Assembly (NCBI RefSeq): GCF_002806945.1
Contig: NZ_NIHC01000007.1
Location: forward strand, 160,815 to 224,814
Length of the DNA stretch: 64,000 bases
Source of the DNA: Marinobacter salexigens
GTDB taxonomy: Bacteria; Pseudomonadota; Gammaproteobacteria; Pseudomonadales; Oleiphilaceae
Direction of reading: 5' to 3'
A program made the position numbers and the translations under genes. Below, in pieces: positions 9,109-18,166 of this stretch; positions within the stretch are counted from its first letter, which is position 1, and each line of letters starts with the position of its first letter. The notes beneath the pieces were generated by a model, which was not told the origin of the DNA, searched no databases, and was given only the letters and a program-made list of their open reading frames with translations.

Positions 9109-10816
9109 CTTTGACCTCCCCAGCAGAAACCAGAAGCACACGGTTGGCAAGCGCCAGCAGCGCCTGATGGTGGGTGGAAAAGATCAGTGTTTTGCCAGCT
9201 AGCGCAAGCTTGTGCAGGGCTTCCAACACGAAAATCTCACTGTCGCTGTCGAGACCGGCAGTGGGCTCATCGAGAAGAATCACATCATAATCAGCCACAA
9301 AAATCCGGGCCAGACTCAAGCGCCGGGCCTGCCCGCCGGACAAACCCTGGCCATCTTCTGAAACCCTGCTGAAAATGCCGTCTTCCCGGCTGTCCAGCAA
9401 GGGCCCAAGGCCAACGTTTCGCAGCGCGGTTTCAATGGCTACATCGGAAGCGTCCGGGCTGGTCAGTCGAAGGTTGTCGGCCCAGGTGCCGTGCACAAGA
9501 AAGCCGCTCTGCCCCAGCCAGCCAAAGGCAAAACTGCCTGCGGGCCTGCCAAACAGGTGAATGTCGCCGCTGTGTGGCGTCAGAAAGCCTGCCAGAAGAT
9601 TCAGCAGCGTTGATTTACCGCCTCCTGAAGGGCCCGTGAGTGCAATTACATCACCTTTGTTGACCGCCAGAGATACATCCTTCAGAACCTTGTGATCCGG
9701 GCGGAATCCCAGTGATACGGAGTTAACCTCAATCGCATCGTTGTCGGTAATGGATTCACCGATTAAAGGCCTTGCACCAGAATCCTCTGCATCGGTGTTT
9801 CTGACGGGGCCTGCGGATTCGTCATCGGCCAGCCTTGCCAGAATCTCCGTACCGGCGCCAAGAGCTTCAGCGCGGTCATGGTAATGCTGGGAGAGCGTGC
9901 GCAACGGTTGAAAGAATTCCGGTGCCAGCAGCAGAATCAGTAGTCCAGAGAACAGGGTTAAATCGGCAGAAGGCCCGTAAGTGATGTACCCAAGAAGACC
10001 AAAGCCGATATAAATGGCGATAACGGCGATCGCGACAGAAGCAAAGAATTCCAGAACTGCCGATGATAAAAATGCAACGCGCAGGGTTTTCAGGGTGATT
10101 TTTCGGTAGTGATCCGAGCGCTGTTGAATCACCTCTGCCGCTTCTTCGGTTTGGCCAAACAGTTGCAGGGTGGTCAGGCCTCGCACCTTGTCCAGAAACT
10201 GGCCAGATAACCGGCTTATGGTCTCAAAATGCTGCTGGTTAAGCTTCTCGGCTCCCATGCCGACGAGTGCCATAAAAAAAGGAATCAAAGGGGCTGATAG
10301 AAGCAGAAAGATCCCCGCCAGCCAGTCCAGATAGAACACAAGGGCCAGAATCAGCAGAGGAACCACAACGGAAAGCGTCATCTGTGGAAGAAAGCGGGCA
10401 AAGTATCCGTGCAGTGCATCAACGTGGTCAATCCACTCCCGCGCCAGGCTGCCCGCAGAGGTTTGCCCCAGTGCCAAAGGGCCGGCATTACGCCAATGCT
10501 GATGGATTTGCCGCCGGGCAGTGCGGCGAACCTGCTCGCTACACCTTGCAGCAAGATGAGCTTGAGCGCCCTGAGCTATAGCCCTTACTACAATGGCCAG
10601 AATAAGCCCGATAAAGAAAGGCGCCAACGCGGAGGCTGGCGCTTTTTCAATTACTCCGAGGTGAACAATTTGCGCCAGAAAGACCATTTGTATGATGGTT
10701 GCGACGCCGGCCAGGGTACCAGCGGCAACCGTACCCTGAATCCAGCGTCGGTTGCCGCTTGTAAGCCCTGACAGCCAGCGCCGGACTGCGCGCTGGTCAA
10801 GAGCTGGCTTTGTCAC
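9101..10816 (-). CDS. cydD: ABC exporter subunit CydD
   Basis: Partner of CydC in the inner-membrane thiol exporter that supports cytochrome bd maturation. It is 571 residues long. The N-terminal transmembrane domain contains QMVFLAQIVHLGV and GVATIIQ, and the C-terminal ATPase has Walker A GPSGGGKST, signature LSGGQARRLSLARIF and Walker B VILLDEPT. The start is a GTG directly abutting the cydB stop (TAA-GTG), so translation is probably coupled. Confidence 0.93.
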   Translation of the reverse strand: MTKPALDQRAVRRWLSGLTSGNRRWIQGTVAAGTLAGVATIIQMVFLAQIVHLGVIEKAPASALAPFFIGLILAIVVRAIAQGAQAHLAARCSEQVRRTARRQIHQHWRNAGPLALGQTSAGSLAREWIDHVDALHGYFARFLPQMTLSVVVPLLILALVFYLDWLAGIFLLLSAPLIPFFMALVGMGAEKLNQQHFETISRLSGQFLDKVRGLTTLQLFGQTEEAAEVIQQRSDHYRKITLKTLRVAFLSSAVLEFFASVAIAVIAIYIGFGLLGYITYGPSADLTLFSGLLILLLAPEFFQPLRTLSQHYHDRAEALGAGTEILARLADDESAGPVRNTDAEDSGARPLIGESITDNDAIEVNSVSLGFRPDHKVLKDVSLAVNKGDVIALTGPSGGGKSTLLNLLAGFLTPHSGDIHLFGRPAGSFAFGWLGQSGFLVHGTWADNLRLTSPDASDVAIETALRNVGLGPLLDSREDGIFSRVSEDGQGLSGGQARRLSLARIFVADYDVILLDEPTAGLDSDSEIFVLEALHKLALAGKTLIFSTHHQALLALANRVLLVSAGEVKDV

Positions 10817-11818
10817 TTAGTGGTAGCCCTCGCCGGCACGTACCTTGCCCCGGAATACCCAGTAGGTCCAGGCGGTGTACACCAGTACGAAAGGAATCAC
10901 TATCAGCAAACCGATCAGCAGGAACAGCTGCGAGTCGTATGCCGACGCGGCATCCCATAAGGTGTAGTCGGGCGGGATCAGGTAGGGCCAGCGGCTGACA
11001 ATCAGGCTCAGGTAGGTCGTTATGAACAGCCCCATAGTGGCCACAAAGGGCATACCTTCAAACCGGTTACGTACAGAGCGGAAAATCTGGAAAGCACACA
11101 GCAGAGTCAGTGCGGGCAACACCCAGATAATGCTCAGATTGCTGAACCAGCGCTCACGCACCATCTCATCAATAAACGGTGTCCATACGCCAATAATACC
11201 GAACACCACCAACACAGCCGCCAACAGGGGCAGGGTGATTTTATACGCCCACTCCTGCAAGCGGCCTTCGGCTTTCATGATTAGCCAGGTAGAGCCCAGC
11301 AGCGCATAGCCTGCAAGCAGGCCAAGGCCGGTCAAAACGGTGAATGGGGTAAGCCAGTCCAGAGCGCCCCCTGTGAATACGCCATTGGCAGTTTCATAGC
11401 CCTGGATGTAAGTGCCAACGACGACACCTTGGGCGAAGGCGGCCACGGTGGATCCGCCGGCAAACGCCCAGTTCCAGAGATAGCGCGAGGTGCGTGCTTT
11501 GAAGCGGAACTCAAAAGCAATGCCACGGAAAATCAGGCCCGCCAGCATCAGGAATACGCCAATGTACAGTGCTGGAAGCACAACGCTGTAGACCAGAGGG
11601 AAGGCGCCAAGCAAACCGGCGCCGCCGAGGACCAGCCAGGTTTCGTTACCGTCCCATACTGGCGCGACCGAGTTCATCATAATGTCACGATCCTGCTCCG
11701 ATGGGGCGAAGGGGAACAGAATGCCCACACCCAGATCGAAGCCGTCCATCAAAACATACATGATGACGCCAAAGCCGATGATAAAGGCCCAGACCAACGC
11801 AAGATCAAGCAGTTCCAT
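10817..11818 (-). CDS. cydB: cytochrome bd-type quinol oxidase subunit II
   Basis: Membrane subunit II of the bd-family terminal quinol oxidase. It is 333 residues with about eight to nine hydrophobic helices, including the conserved N-terminal DGFDLGVG motif and the following segment WDGNETWLVLGGAGLLGAFP. It is shorter than E. coli CydB (about 380), which together with the short CydA suggests the cyanide-insensitive (CioAB) subgroup. It starts 2 bases after cydA ends and abuts cydD. No separate cydX-type micropeptide fits between cydB and cydD. Confidence 0.95.
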   Translation of the reverse strand: MELLDLALVWAFIIGFGVIMYVLMDGFDLGVGILFPFAPSEQDRDIMMNSVAPVWDGNETWLVLGGAGLLGAFPLVYSVVLPALYIGVFLMLAGLIFRGIAFEFRFKARTSRYLWNWAFAGGSTVAAFAQGVVVGTYIQGYETANGVFTGGALDWLTPFTVLTGLGLLAGYALLGSTWLIMKAEGRLQEWAYKITLPLLAAVLVVFGIIGVWTPFIDEMVRERWFSNLSIIWVLPALTLLCAFQIFRSVRNRFEGMPFVATMGLFITTYLSLIVSRWPYLIPPDYTLWDAASAYDSQLFLLIGLLIVIPFVLVYTAWTYWVFRGKVRAGEGYH

Positions 11819-11820
11819 AA

Positions 11821-13248
11821 TCAGTGTCCTCCCTGTTTGGTTGGCTGTTCATTGGAATCATGGAGTTCAAAGGAGGTATGGGCTGCGGACATTGGCCGCT
11901 TCGGGCGCTCAGACTGGGTGTCTGGCTCTTTGTCCGCTCTTTCCATGCCTTCATACAACACCCGCATGAGGTAATACACGCCCGCAGAGAACACCAGTGA
12001 GTAAACCACTATGTAGCCAATCAATGTGAACAGCGCCATACCGCCTGTAAGAGATGGGGTAACCGATTCGGCTTGAGTCATCATTCCGTAAACCAGCCAA
12101 GGGGCACGGCCAAATTCGGTTACAAACCAGCCAGTCAGTACCGCAATAAAGGGAGTAACGCTCATGAAGCGCATACCCTGCAGGAACCAGCCGGAACGCC
12201 AGTAGCGATCACCAGAGCGCAGTACGAGCCCCGTGATAGCGAAAAGAATCATCAGCAGCCCCAACCCAACCATAATCCGGAAGGACCAGAACACAATGGC
12301 GACGGGCGGCTGCTCTTCTATTGCGACTTCCTTCAGGCCAGGCAGTTCGCCGTCCCACTCATGGGTCAGGATCAGGCTGGCAAGCCCGGGCACACCAATT
12401 TCGAAATGGTTGGTTTGGTTTTCCTGGTCGGGAATGGCGAACAGCAGCAACGGCACGTTGCGGGAGGTTTCCCAGTTACCTTCCATTGCAGCTACTTTTG
12501 TTGGCTGATGCTCAAGTGTATTGAGCCCGTGAAAATCACCAATCACCAACTGCGCAGGAGCAATTATCAGCAACAGCCACAGGCACATGGACAGTGCCTT
12601 GCGGTTGGCTTCTACTTCCCGTCCCTTGAGCAGATACCAGGCACTGACTCCGGCTACCACGAAGCCACCAGTAAGGAAGGAGGCTGTCACTTTATGGAAA
12701 AAACGGAGCTGAAAAGACGGGTTAAAGATCGCCTCACTCCAGGACGTTACATGAAACACACCGTCGCGCAGTTCTGCGCCAGAGGGGGTCTGCATCCAGC
12801 TGTTGGCAGAAAGAATCCAGAAGGCTGAAAGGAAAGTACCGGTCGCGACCATAATTGCCGCAAACAGATGCGCACCAGGGGGGACGCGATCACGCCCGAA
12901 GAGCAACACCCCAAGAAACGCCGCTTCGAGGAAAAAGGCCGTGATAACTTCATAACTGAGCATGGGGCCGAGGAAGTTGGCAGAAGCCTGGGAGAAATTA
13001 CTCCAGTTGGTGCCAAATTGGAACGACATCACAATGCCGGAAACCACACCCATCCCGAATACCACGGCAAATACAGTGGTCCAGAAGGAAGACAGCTTCA
13101 TCCACACCGGATTTTTCGTTTTGTACGAAAGCCCTTCAAGCACGGCGATGTAAGAAGCAAGACCGATGGTGAACACCGGAAAAATGGCGTGAAATGACAC
13201 GACAAACGCGAACTGGATTCGCGATAGGATAAGAGGATCTAGTTCCAT
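11821..13248 (-). CDS. cydA: cytochrome bd-type quinol oxidase subunit I (CioA-like)
   Basis: Haem-bearing subunit I, oxidising quinol and reducing O2. The N-terminus LSRIQFAFVVSFHAIFP contains the conserved His (residue 20) that ligates haem b595/d. The motif GR(A)PW with a short following region (VYGMMTQAESVTPS) shows a short Q-loop. The 475-residue length against about 520 for E. coli CydA also fits the Q-loop-short, cyanide-insensitive type. First gene of cydABDC; its promoter must lie in the 184-base divergent gap upstream. Confidence 0.94.
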   Translation of the reverse strand: MELDPLILSRIQFAFVVSFHAIFPVFTIGLASYIAVLEGLSYKTKNPVWMKLSSFWTTVFAVVFGMGVVSGIVMSFQFGTNWSNFSQASANFLGPMLSYEVITAFFLEAAFLGVLLFGRDRVPPGAHLFAAIMVATGTFLSAFWILSANSWMQTPSGAELRDGVFHVTSWSEAIFNPSFQLRFFHKVTASFLTGGFVVAGVSAWYLLKGREVEANRKALSMCLWLLLIIAPAQLVIGDFHGLNTLEHQPTKVAAMEGNWETSRNVPLLLFAIPDQENQTNHFEIGVPGLASLILTHEWDGELPGLKEVAIEEQPPVAIVFWSFRIMVGLGLLMILFAITGLVLRSGDRYWRSGWFLQGMRFMSVTPFIAVLTGWFVTEFGRAPWLVYGMMTQAESVTPSLTGGMALFTLIGYIVVYSLVFSAGVYYLMRVLYEGMERADKEPDTQSERPKRPMSAAHTSFELHDSNEQPTKQGGH

Positions 13249-13357
13249 AGGAACCCCCGGTAATGTTTAACGTCACAATAAACGAGCACTGCGCACTCGC
13301 TCAGCCGCTGCCTTAGCTTTAATTGTTATATTGTTATTACCAGCAGATAGTGATCAT

Positions 13358-13375
13358 GCTACTGGATATAGTAGC
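13358..13375. promoter_or_regulatory. inverted repeat in the cydA / methyltransferase divergent region
   Basis: GCTACT and AGTAGC flank a 6-base spacer. It lies about 110 bases upstream of cydA and about 58 bases upstream of the methyltransferase gene. The symmetry is plain but short, and no known operator consensus is matched with confidence. Confidence 0.25.
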
Positions 13376-13432
13376 AAAACCGATAGGGCAGATTGTCGCA
13401 CCCATTGATTAAAAACAAGTACGGTGACCCGC

Positions 13433-14071
13433 ATGAGCTTTTACCAAGAACGCATCCTGCCACATATTATCGACAAAGCCTGCTCCTTAGGCCAAGTAAT
13501 GAAACTTCGCAGCCAGCTTGTGCCGCGAGCCAAAGGGCGTGTGCTGGAGGTAGGCATGGGCTCAGGCATTAACCTGGAATTCTACAACCCGGGCACTGTT
13601 GACATGGTCTACGGCCTGGAACCCTCCGAGGGTATGCGCCGCAAAGCACTGCCAAACTTGAAACGCGCACCTGTCCATGTGGAATGGCTGGGACTGCCGG
13701 GTGAGCAAATTCCTCTGCCGGATAACAGTGTAGATACCGTTCTGCTTACATTCACCCTGTGCACCATTCCTGACTGGAATACCGCGCTGCTGCAGATGAA
13801 GCGTGTGTTAAAGCCCGGTGGAGAACTCCTTTTTCTTGAGCATGGCGAGTCACCTGATGACAGCACCCGTAAATGGCAAAACCGCATCAATCCAGGCTGG
13901 AAAAAATTGGCAGGCGGCTGCCACCTGAACCGTCACATTGCAGACCTTATCCGTCATGCTGGTTTTGAGCTCGAGGAACTGGAAAACCTCTACATTCCCA
14001 ACTCACCAAAAATAGCTGGCTATATCTACAAGGGGATGGCGCGGAAACCAGAAGCCGGAGGGAATCGCTAA
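13433..14071 (+). CDS. class I SAM-dependent methyltransferase
   Basis: A 212-residue cytosolic methyltransferase of the UbiE/METTL7-like type. Motif I is VLEVGMGSGINLEFY (residues about 35-50), followed by an acidic/aromatic motif near YGLEPSEGMR and the post-motif TLCTIPDWNTALLQMKRVLKPGGELLFLEHGESPD. The substrate cannot be assigned; phospholipid or quinone-like small molecules are plausible for this group. The frame opens at a GTG at 13424, but the ATG at 13433 has a GGTGA at 5-base spacing and gives the family-like start MSFYQERILP. It is divergent from cydA. Confidence 0.8.
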   Translation: MSFYQERILPHIIDKACSLGQVMKLRSQLVPRAKGRVLEVGMGSGINLEFYNPGTVDMVYGLEPSEGMRRKALPNLKRAPVHVEWLGLPGEQIPLPDNSVDTVLLTFTLCTIPDWNTALLQMKRVLKPGGELLFLEHGESPDDSTRKWQNRINPGWKKLAGGCHLNRHIADLIRHAGFELEELENLYIPNSPKIAGYIYKGMARKPEAGGNR

Positions 14072-14143
14072 CAGGACGTGTTTTGAATTGCGTTATCGCC
14101 CATGGCCTTATACAATTCGGCTCCTCAAAACCTCTCCCCGAAT

Positions 14144-14231
14144 GCTCCGGTGGTGAAATAGGTAGACACAAGAGACTTAAAATCTCTCGATCCGTAGGAT
14201 CGTGCCGGTTCGATTCCGGCCCGGAGCACCA
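14144..14231 (+). tRNA. tRNA-Leu (anticodon UAA), CCA encoded
   Basis: The acceptor arms GCTCCGG and CCGGAGC pair perfectly. The anticodon stem-loop AGAGA-CTTAAAA-TCTCT carries TAA. A long variable arm (CGATCCGTAGGATCG) marks a class II tRNA. The T-arm GCCGG-TTCGATT-CCGGC is canonical, and the discriminator A is followed by an encoded CCA. Confidence 0.97.
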
Positions 14232-14344
14232 ATAAAAAAACAGTCACATATACCTCATGGCAATCCGGCACTCAGGGTTGTGCTTCTTTATACTGCTCGC
14301 TTTTGATAGCCTGATAACGTCGTCTAACACTTCACTCAATCAGA

Positions 14345-15733
14345 ATGCACCCCATGCCGCAACTTTCACTGGAACACCTGTCAGCCGAATGGTTTTCGCT
14401 AAATAGAAAATTTCCACCGCACACGCAGCAGTTTGTATTGGGGTTTTTCCAGGACAAAGCGAAAACGCTCTCAGATCAATTCTATGAAGCAATGTTAGCC
14501 GACCCGGGAGCGTCCAGGTTTTTATCTAATGATGACGTCCAGCAGCGGCTTGGAGCTTCGATGCAACGCTGGCTATCAGGATTGTTTGCCTCATCAGACG
14601 AGGAGTCGGTCAAAAGACTTATTGCCGAGCAACAAAAAGTCGGCGAGGTGCATGCACGAATTGATCTCCCGCTTCATATCGTTCTGCGGGGAGCCCGTTG
14701 CTTGAAAGAGAGCTTCAGCACGCTTGTTGAAAAATATGCGCTATCCGGCGATCAGCGTGTACAGGCAATTCGTTTGGTGTCAGATACCATTGATCTTGCG
14801 ATGGAGATTATGGGCCAGGCATATGCGATATCCCATGACCGAAACTCTCGCGCTGAGGAATCCTATCGACTGTTTGCAATCACCCAGAACATATCCAAAG
14901 AGAAGGACCAGCAACGTGCAGCTGTGCTTCACTGGGAGAACCAGATGATGTTCAGTCAGGTAGTTGGCAAAAAAGGTTCTGAGTTATCTCGTATTCAGGC
15001 TTCCGATTTTGGGCTTTGGTTTCGACATAAAGGTGCACATGCCTTTGAGGGCTCATCGGAATCGACTGCAATTCTTGAGTCAATGGAGCAAATTGACAAT
15101 GTTCTTTTACCGCTGTTTGGAGCGCAGATTGAGGGTTCTGAGGCCCAAGTTGAGCGCATTTCCTTACTGCATGACGTGCGGGATAAAGTAAGAAGCATAC
15201 TGTTTAACCTGGACAGTCTTTTCGAGCAGAACAATGAACTGGAATCTGGTCGAGATGTTCTCACACGCCTGCTAAACAGAAAGTTCATGCCAGTCGTTCT
15301 TACCAGACAGATTGAACAAGCAACAAAGCAGAACACCTCTTTCGCCGTGGTAACCCTGGATATTGATCATTTCAAGCAAGTTAATGACACCTACGGGCAC
15401 CAAGCAGGCGATAGTGTTTTGCAACAACTTGCACTTATTCTCCTTAACAACAGTCGATCTGGTGATTACCTTTTCCGGCTGGGCGGTGAAGAGTTTTTGC
15501 TCATTGCAGTAGATATGGACGGTAGCCAGATTGAACGGCTTGCAGAAAAGCTTCGCGGGAGAGTGGAGCGCGAAAAACTCCTGCTGCCTAACGGCCACGC
15601 GATCAATGTAACCGTCAGTGCAGGCGTAAGCTGTTTTGATGGCCACCCCGATTATCAAAGGTTACTCCGTAAAGCCGATGATGCTCTTTACAAGGCAAAA
15701 AGCTCTGGGCGCAACCGTGTAGTGATAGCCTGA
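14345..15733 (+). CDS. globin-coupled diguanylate cyclase (DosC-like)
   Basis: Makes cyclic di-GMP, probably in response to O2 or another haem ligand. The N-terminal 170 residues form a sensor globin with the proximal-His segment VGEVHARIDLP (His about 103, as in DosC/YddV). A middle helical region follows, and the C-terminal GGDEF domain has the active-site motif RLGGEEF (residues about 380-384). An RSGD product-inhibition site lies five residues before the motif, so feedback inhibition is expected. The length (462) matches DosC (460). The start is uncertain, since the ATGs at 14345 and 14354 both lack a good ribosome site. It lies alone after tRNA-Leu. Confidence 0.9.
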   Translation: MHPMPQLSLEHLSAEWFSLNRKFPPHTQQFVLGFFQDKAKTLSDQFYEAMLADPGASRFLSNDDVQQRLGASMQRWLSGLFASSDEESVKRLIAEQQKVGEVHARIDLPLHIVLRGARCLKESFSTLVEKYALSGDQRVQAIRLVSDTIDLAMEIMGQAYAISHDRNSRAEESYRLFAITQNISKEKDQQRAAVLHWENQMMFSQVVGKKGSELSRIQASDFGLWFRHKGAHAFEGSSESTAILESMEQIDNVLLPLFGAQIEGSEAQVERISLLHDVRDKVRSILFNLDSLFEQNNELESGRDVLTRLLNRKFMPVVLTRQIEQATKQNTSFAVVTLDIDHFKQVNDTYGHQAGDSVLQQLALILLNNSRSGDYLFRLGGEEFLLIAVDMDGSQIERLAEKLRGRVEREKLLLPNGHAINVTVSAGVSCFDGHPDYQRLLRKADDALYKAKSSGRNRVVIA

Positions 15734-15810
15734 CTTGCGAAAAAGCAGGTGAGCGAGAAACCCCAGGGTCCAAAATGGTTTACTTGGCCTAAGATATTCA
15801 ATTTCGCTTG

Positions 15811-15945
15811 TTACTGCTCAGGCAGCGCTTGAATACGATTGATGTCCCCGGTGGGCACCGCAGGCTCATCTTTAATAATCACGTAAATTCCGCCGGCAAT
15901 TATCGCGATGGCTATGAGCGCTTTGATCAGGTTGGAGTTAAGCAT
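15811..15945 (-). CDS. 44-residue single-pass membrane protein, unlisted small gene
   Basis: A short frame starting ATG at 15943-15945 with a near-perfect AGGAGG five bases upstream. The product has a charged start (MLNSNLIK), a strong hydrophobic helix (ALIAIAIIAGGIYVIIK, residues about 9-25) and a polar C-terminal tail ending in ALPEQ, which suggests an N-in single-pass inner-membrane micropeptide. It fills most of the gap between the diguanylate cyclase gene and the enoyl-CoA hydratase gene. Function unknown. The ribosome site and topology are the evidence; no homolog is claimed. Confidence 0.68.
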   Translation of the reverse strand: MLNSNLIKALIAIAIIAGGIYVIIKDEPAVPTGDINRIQALPEQ

Positions 15946-16120
15946 TGGAACCTCCTGTTTCCGGATTCGTTGGTTCTTGTGCAGAGCCTATGGGCTCAGG
16001 CCCGTTATAACAACCCGCCGCTGAACGTTCTACAAAGGTCGCTTCGACAGCCAGAGCATACTACCCGATACTGAGCTCAAATCTGATAGCCCGGTTTCCA
16101 GTAAGACAAGGTAGATAACT

Positions 16121-16903
16121 ATGACAAACCTGCTAGCACAACATACCGACGATAACGGCATTACCACGATCACACTGAATCAGCCCGACCGGCGCAACAG
16201 CCTTTCCATGGGCATGCTGGATGCCTTAGCTGAGGCGTTAGCGAGTATTGCGAAGGATGAAGCTACGCGGGTGGTGGTTATTGCGGCAGCCGGCAAGGTG
16301 TTCTGCGCCGGACACGACCTCAAGGAAATTCGGGATCAACTGGATAGCTACGAGTTCCAGTTGGCCTTGTTCAAGCGGTGCAGTGAGGTAATGCAGCAGG
16401 TGGTAAACCTTCCAAAGCCAGTGATTGCGCGTGTGGCCGGCGTTGCAACCGCCGCAGGGTGCCAATTGGTGGCAAGCTGTGACTTGGCTGTGGCAGCCGA
16501 CTCGGCGCACTTTGCTACACCAGGGGTAAACATTGGTCTGTTTTGTTCAACGCCGATGGTGGCGCTGTCGCGCAATGTGTCTCGCAAGCATGCAATGGAA
16601 ATGCTTCTCACGGGTGAGATGATCAGTGCAGACCGGGCCGAACAGCTTGGGCTGGTAAACCGGGTGGTTGATGAATCCTTGCTGGATGAAACGGTATATA
16701 CAATGGCCCGCACCATTGCTGAGAAATCGGGGCACACGTTGAAGATAGGTAAGGGGGCATTCTACAAACAGCTGGAGATGCCACTGGATAAAGCCTATGA
16801 CTATACGGCCAAGGTTATGGCAGAAAATCTGCTTGCAGATGATGCTCATGAAGGCATCTGTGCATTTCTGGATAAGCGCAAGCCAGAGTGGAAAGACAGC
16901 TAA
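16121..16903 (+). CDS. enoyl-CoA hydratase/isomerase family protein
   Basis: A 260-residue crotonase-fold protein. The oxyanion-hole segments are FCAGHDLKEI (residues about 65-74) and AGVATAAGCQLVASCDLAVAAD (about 107-128), followed by FATPGVNIGLFCSTPMVALSR. The pattern is close to the ECHDC3-like group. The usual catalytic Glu positions of true hydratases are not clearly conserved (GCQLVAS, VNIGLFC), so the exact reaction is open. An AAGGTAG ribosome site precedes the ATG. It ends with a 4-base convergent overlap with the DUF192 gene. Confidence 0.85.
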   Translation: MTNLLAQHTDDNGITTITLNQPDRRNSLSMGMLDALAEALASIAKDEATRVVVIAAAGKVFCAGHDLKEIRDQLDSYEFQLALFKRCSEVMQQVVNLPKPVIARVAGVATAAGCQLVASCDLAVAADSAHFATPGVNIGLFCSTPMVALSRNVSRKHAMEMLLTGEMISADRAEQLGLVNRVVDESLLDETVYTMARTIAEKSGHTLKIGKGAFYKQLEMPLDKAYDYTAKVMAENLLADDAHEGICAFLDKRKPEWKDS

Positions 16904-17394
16904 CGGCTACTGCAGTTATGCTCTCCAACCTTGAGGCGGTTCCCGATCTCAATGCCATTCGCCTCAAAGAAGCCGGCATTCATTTCTACCGCAGAAGTGA
17001 ATTCAACCTCGGCGGGATAACTGGGACACCGCGCACCGCTGGATGAATCGCAGGGCTCCATTTGCTTTATGTTGCCAATCACGCCTTGCCCATTCAGGTA
17101 AGCGATATCCAGCGGGATAAGAGTCTGATACATCCAGAACCCGTGGTCCGGGCTCTGCGGCTTCTGATACACAAATAACATTCCGGAACTGGCGGGCAGG
17201 AACTCTCTGCCCATCAAGCCTTTGCGGCGCTCTTCAGGTGCCTGTGCCAACTCCAGGCTTACATGGACTGTGCCGGAATCCGTTTCGAAGCATGCGTTGA
17301 TAACCGGCAGTGCTGCTGAGGGGGCAGCCGAACCTGCCCCCCAGCAGCCAACCAGCATGGCTGCCGCACCCACCAAAGCCACATGGCTTTTCAT
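16900..17394 (-). CDS. DUF192 family lipoprotein
   Basis: A 164-residue exported protein. A hydrophobic N-terminus with a lipobox-like LVGC at residues 14-17 suggests a lipoprotein. The DUF192 core is seen in LAQAPEERRKGLMGREFLPASSGMLFVY, FWMYQTLIPLDIAYLNGQGVI, and the closing VEMNAGFFEANGIEIGNRL. The function of the family is unknown. The ATG overlaps the stop of the upstream permease gene by one base (TGATG), so it is translated with the YadGH-type exporter. Confidence 0.85.
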   Translation of the reverse strand: MKSHVALVGAAAMLVGCWGAGSAAPSAALPVINACFETDSGTVHVSLELAQAPEERRKGLMGREFLPASSGMLFVYQKPQSPDHGFWMYQTLIPLDIAYLNGQGVIGNIKQMEPCDSSSGARCPSYPAEVEFTSAVEMNAGFFEANGIEIGNRLKVGEHNCSSR

Positions 17395-18155
17395 CAGGAG
17401 CGCAACCGGTAGCCGGTTTTAAAGATCCACCATATGCCTGCCAAACACGCTGTCAGAAAAAGCAGCGTCATGGCAACACTGATACCTATGTGCACATCAG
17501 AAACGCCATAAAATGCCCATCGAAAGCCACTTATGAGGTAAACCACCGGATTGAAAAAGCTGATGGTTTGCCAGACCTCCGGGAGCATATCGATGGAGTA
17601 AAAAGTGCCCCCAAGAAAGGTCAGTGGTGTGACGATCATCATGGGAACAATCTGAAGCTTTTCAAAACCGTCTGCCCATATGCCAATGATAAAGCCAAAC
17701 AGACTGAAGGTTACCGCAGTCAGTATGAGAAAGGAGAGCATCCAGAAGGGGTGCAATATGCTGTAGTCCACAAATAGCCGGGCGGTCACAAGAATAATCA
17801 AACCAAGAATGACGGACTTGGTAGCCGCCGCACCCACGTAACCCAACACCACTTCCACGTAGGACACAGGAGCGGAGAGCACCTCGTAGATTGTGCCCGA
17901 GAACTTCGGCATGTAAATACCGAACGAAGCGTTTGAGATGCTCTGCATAAGCAGCGACAGCATCACCAGCCCGGGAATGATGTAAGCACCGTAGGCTATG
18001 TTGTCTATATCGCCCATGCGGGAGCCAATGGCAGAGCCGAAAACCACAAAGTAAAGACAGGTGGATATCACCGGCGAGAGCACGCTTTGCATCAGAGTGC
18101 GGCGCATGCGCGACATTTCGAAATAGTAGATGGCTTTAACACCGTAAAAATTCAT
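17394..18155 (-). CDS. yadH: ABC-2 type transport permease, YadH-like
   Basis: A 253-residue inner-membrane protein with about six hydrophobic helices. It has the ABC-2 signature region [23 protein letters not shown] (residues about 170-200) and the N-terminal [21 protein letters not shown] typical of YadH (E. coli 256 residues). It is the permease partner of the ATPase encoded 11 bases upstream on the same strand. The substrate is unknown. It overlaps the DUF192 gene by one base. Confidence 0.88.
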   Translation of the reverse strand: MNFYGVKAIYYFEMSRMRRTLMQSVLSPVISTCLYFVVFGSAIGSRMGDIDNIAYGAYIIPGLVMLSLLMQSISNASFGIYMPKFSGTIYEVLSAPVSYVEVVLGYVGAAATKSVILGLIILVTARLFVDYSILHPFWMLSFLILTAVTFSLFGFIIGIWADGFEKLQIVPMMIVTPLTFLGGTFYSIDMLPEVWQTISFFNPVVYLISGFRWAFYGVSDVHIGISVAMTLLFLTACLAGIWWIFKTGYRLRS

Positions 18156-18166
18156 GCTTTCTCCAG

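Noticed and set aside
12073..12828. Long plus-strand open frame of 251 codons inside cydA
   Set aside because: Antisense to the conserved oxidase subunit, with low-complexity polar composition and no ribosome site.
13405..13418. FNR/ANR-like box (TTGAT-TAAA-AACAA) upstream of cydA
   Set aside because: One half deviates from the ATCAA consensus, and the site is only about 15 bases before the methyltransferase start and over 150 bases from cydA. Too weak to list as a site, though oxygen control of cydA would make sense.
14144..14231. tRNA-Leu as an island attachment site
   Set aside because: Genes on both sides look like core genome and no repeat of the tRNA 3' end was noticed within the window; the accessory island starts 39 kb away.
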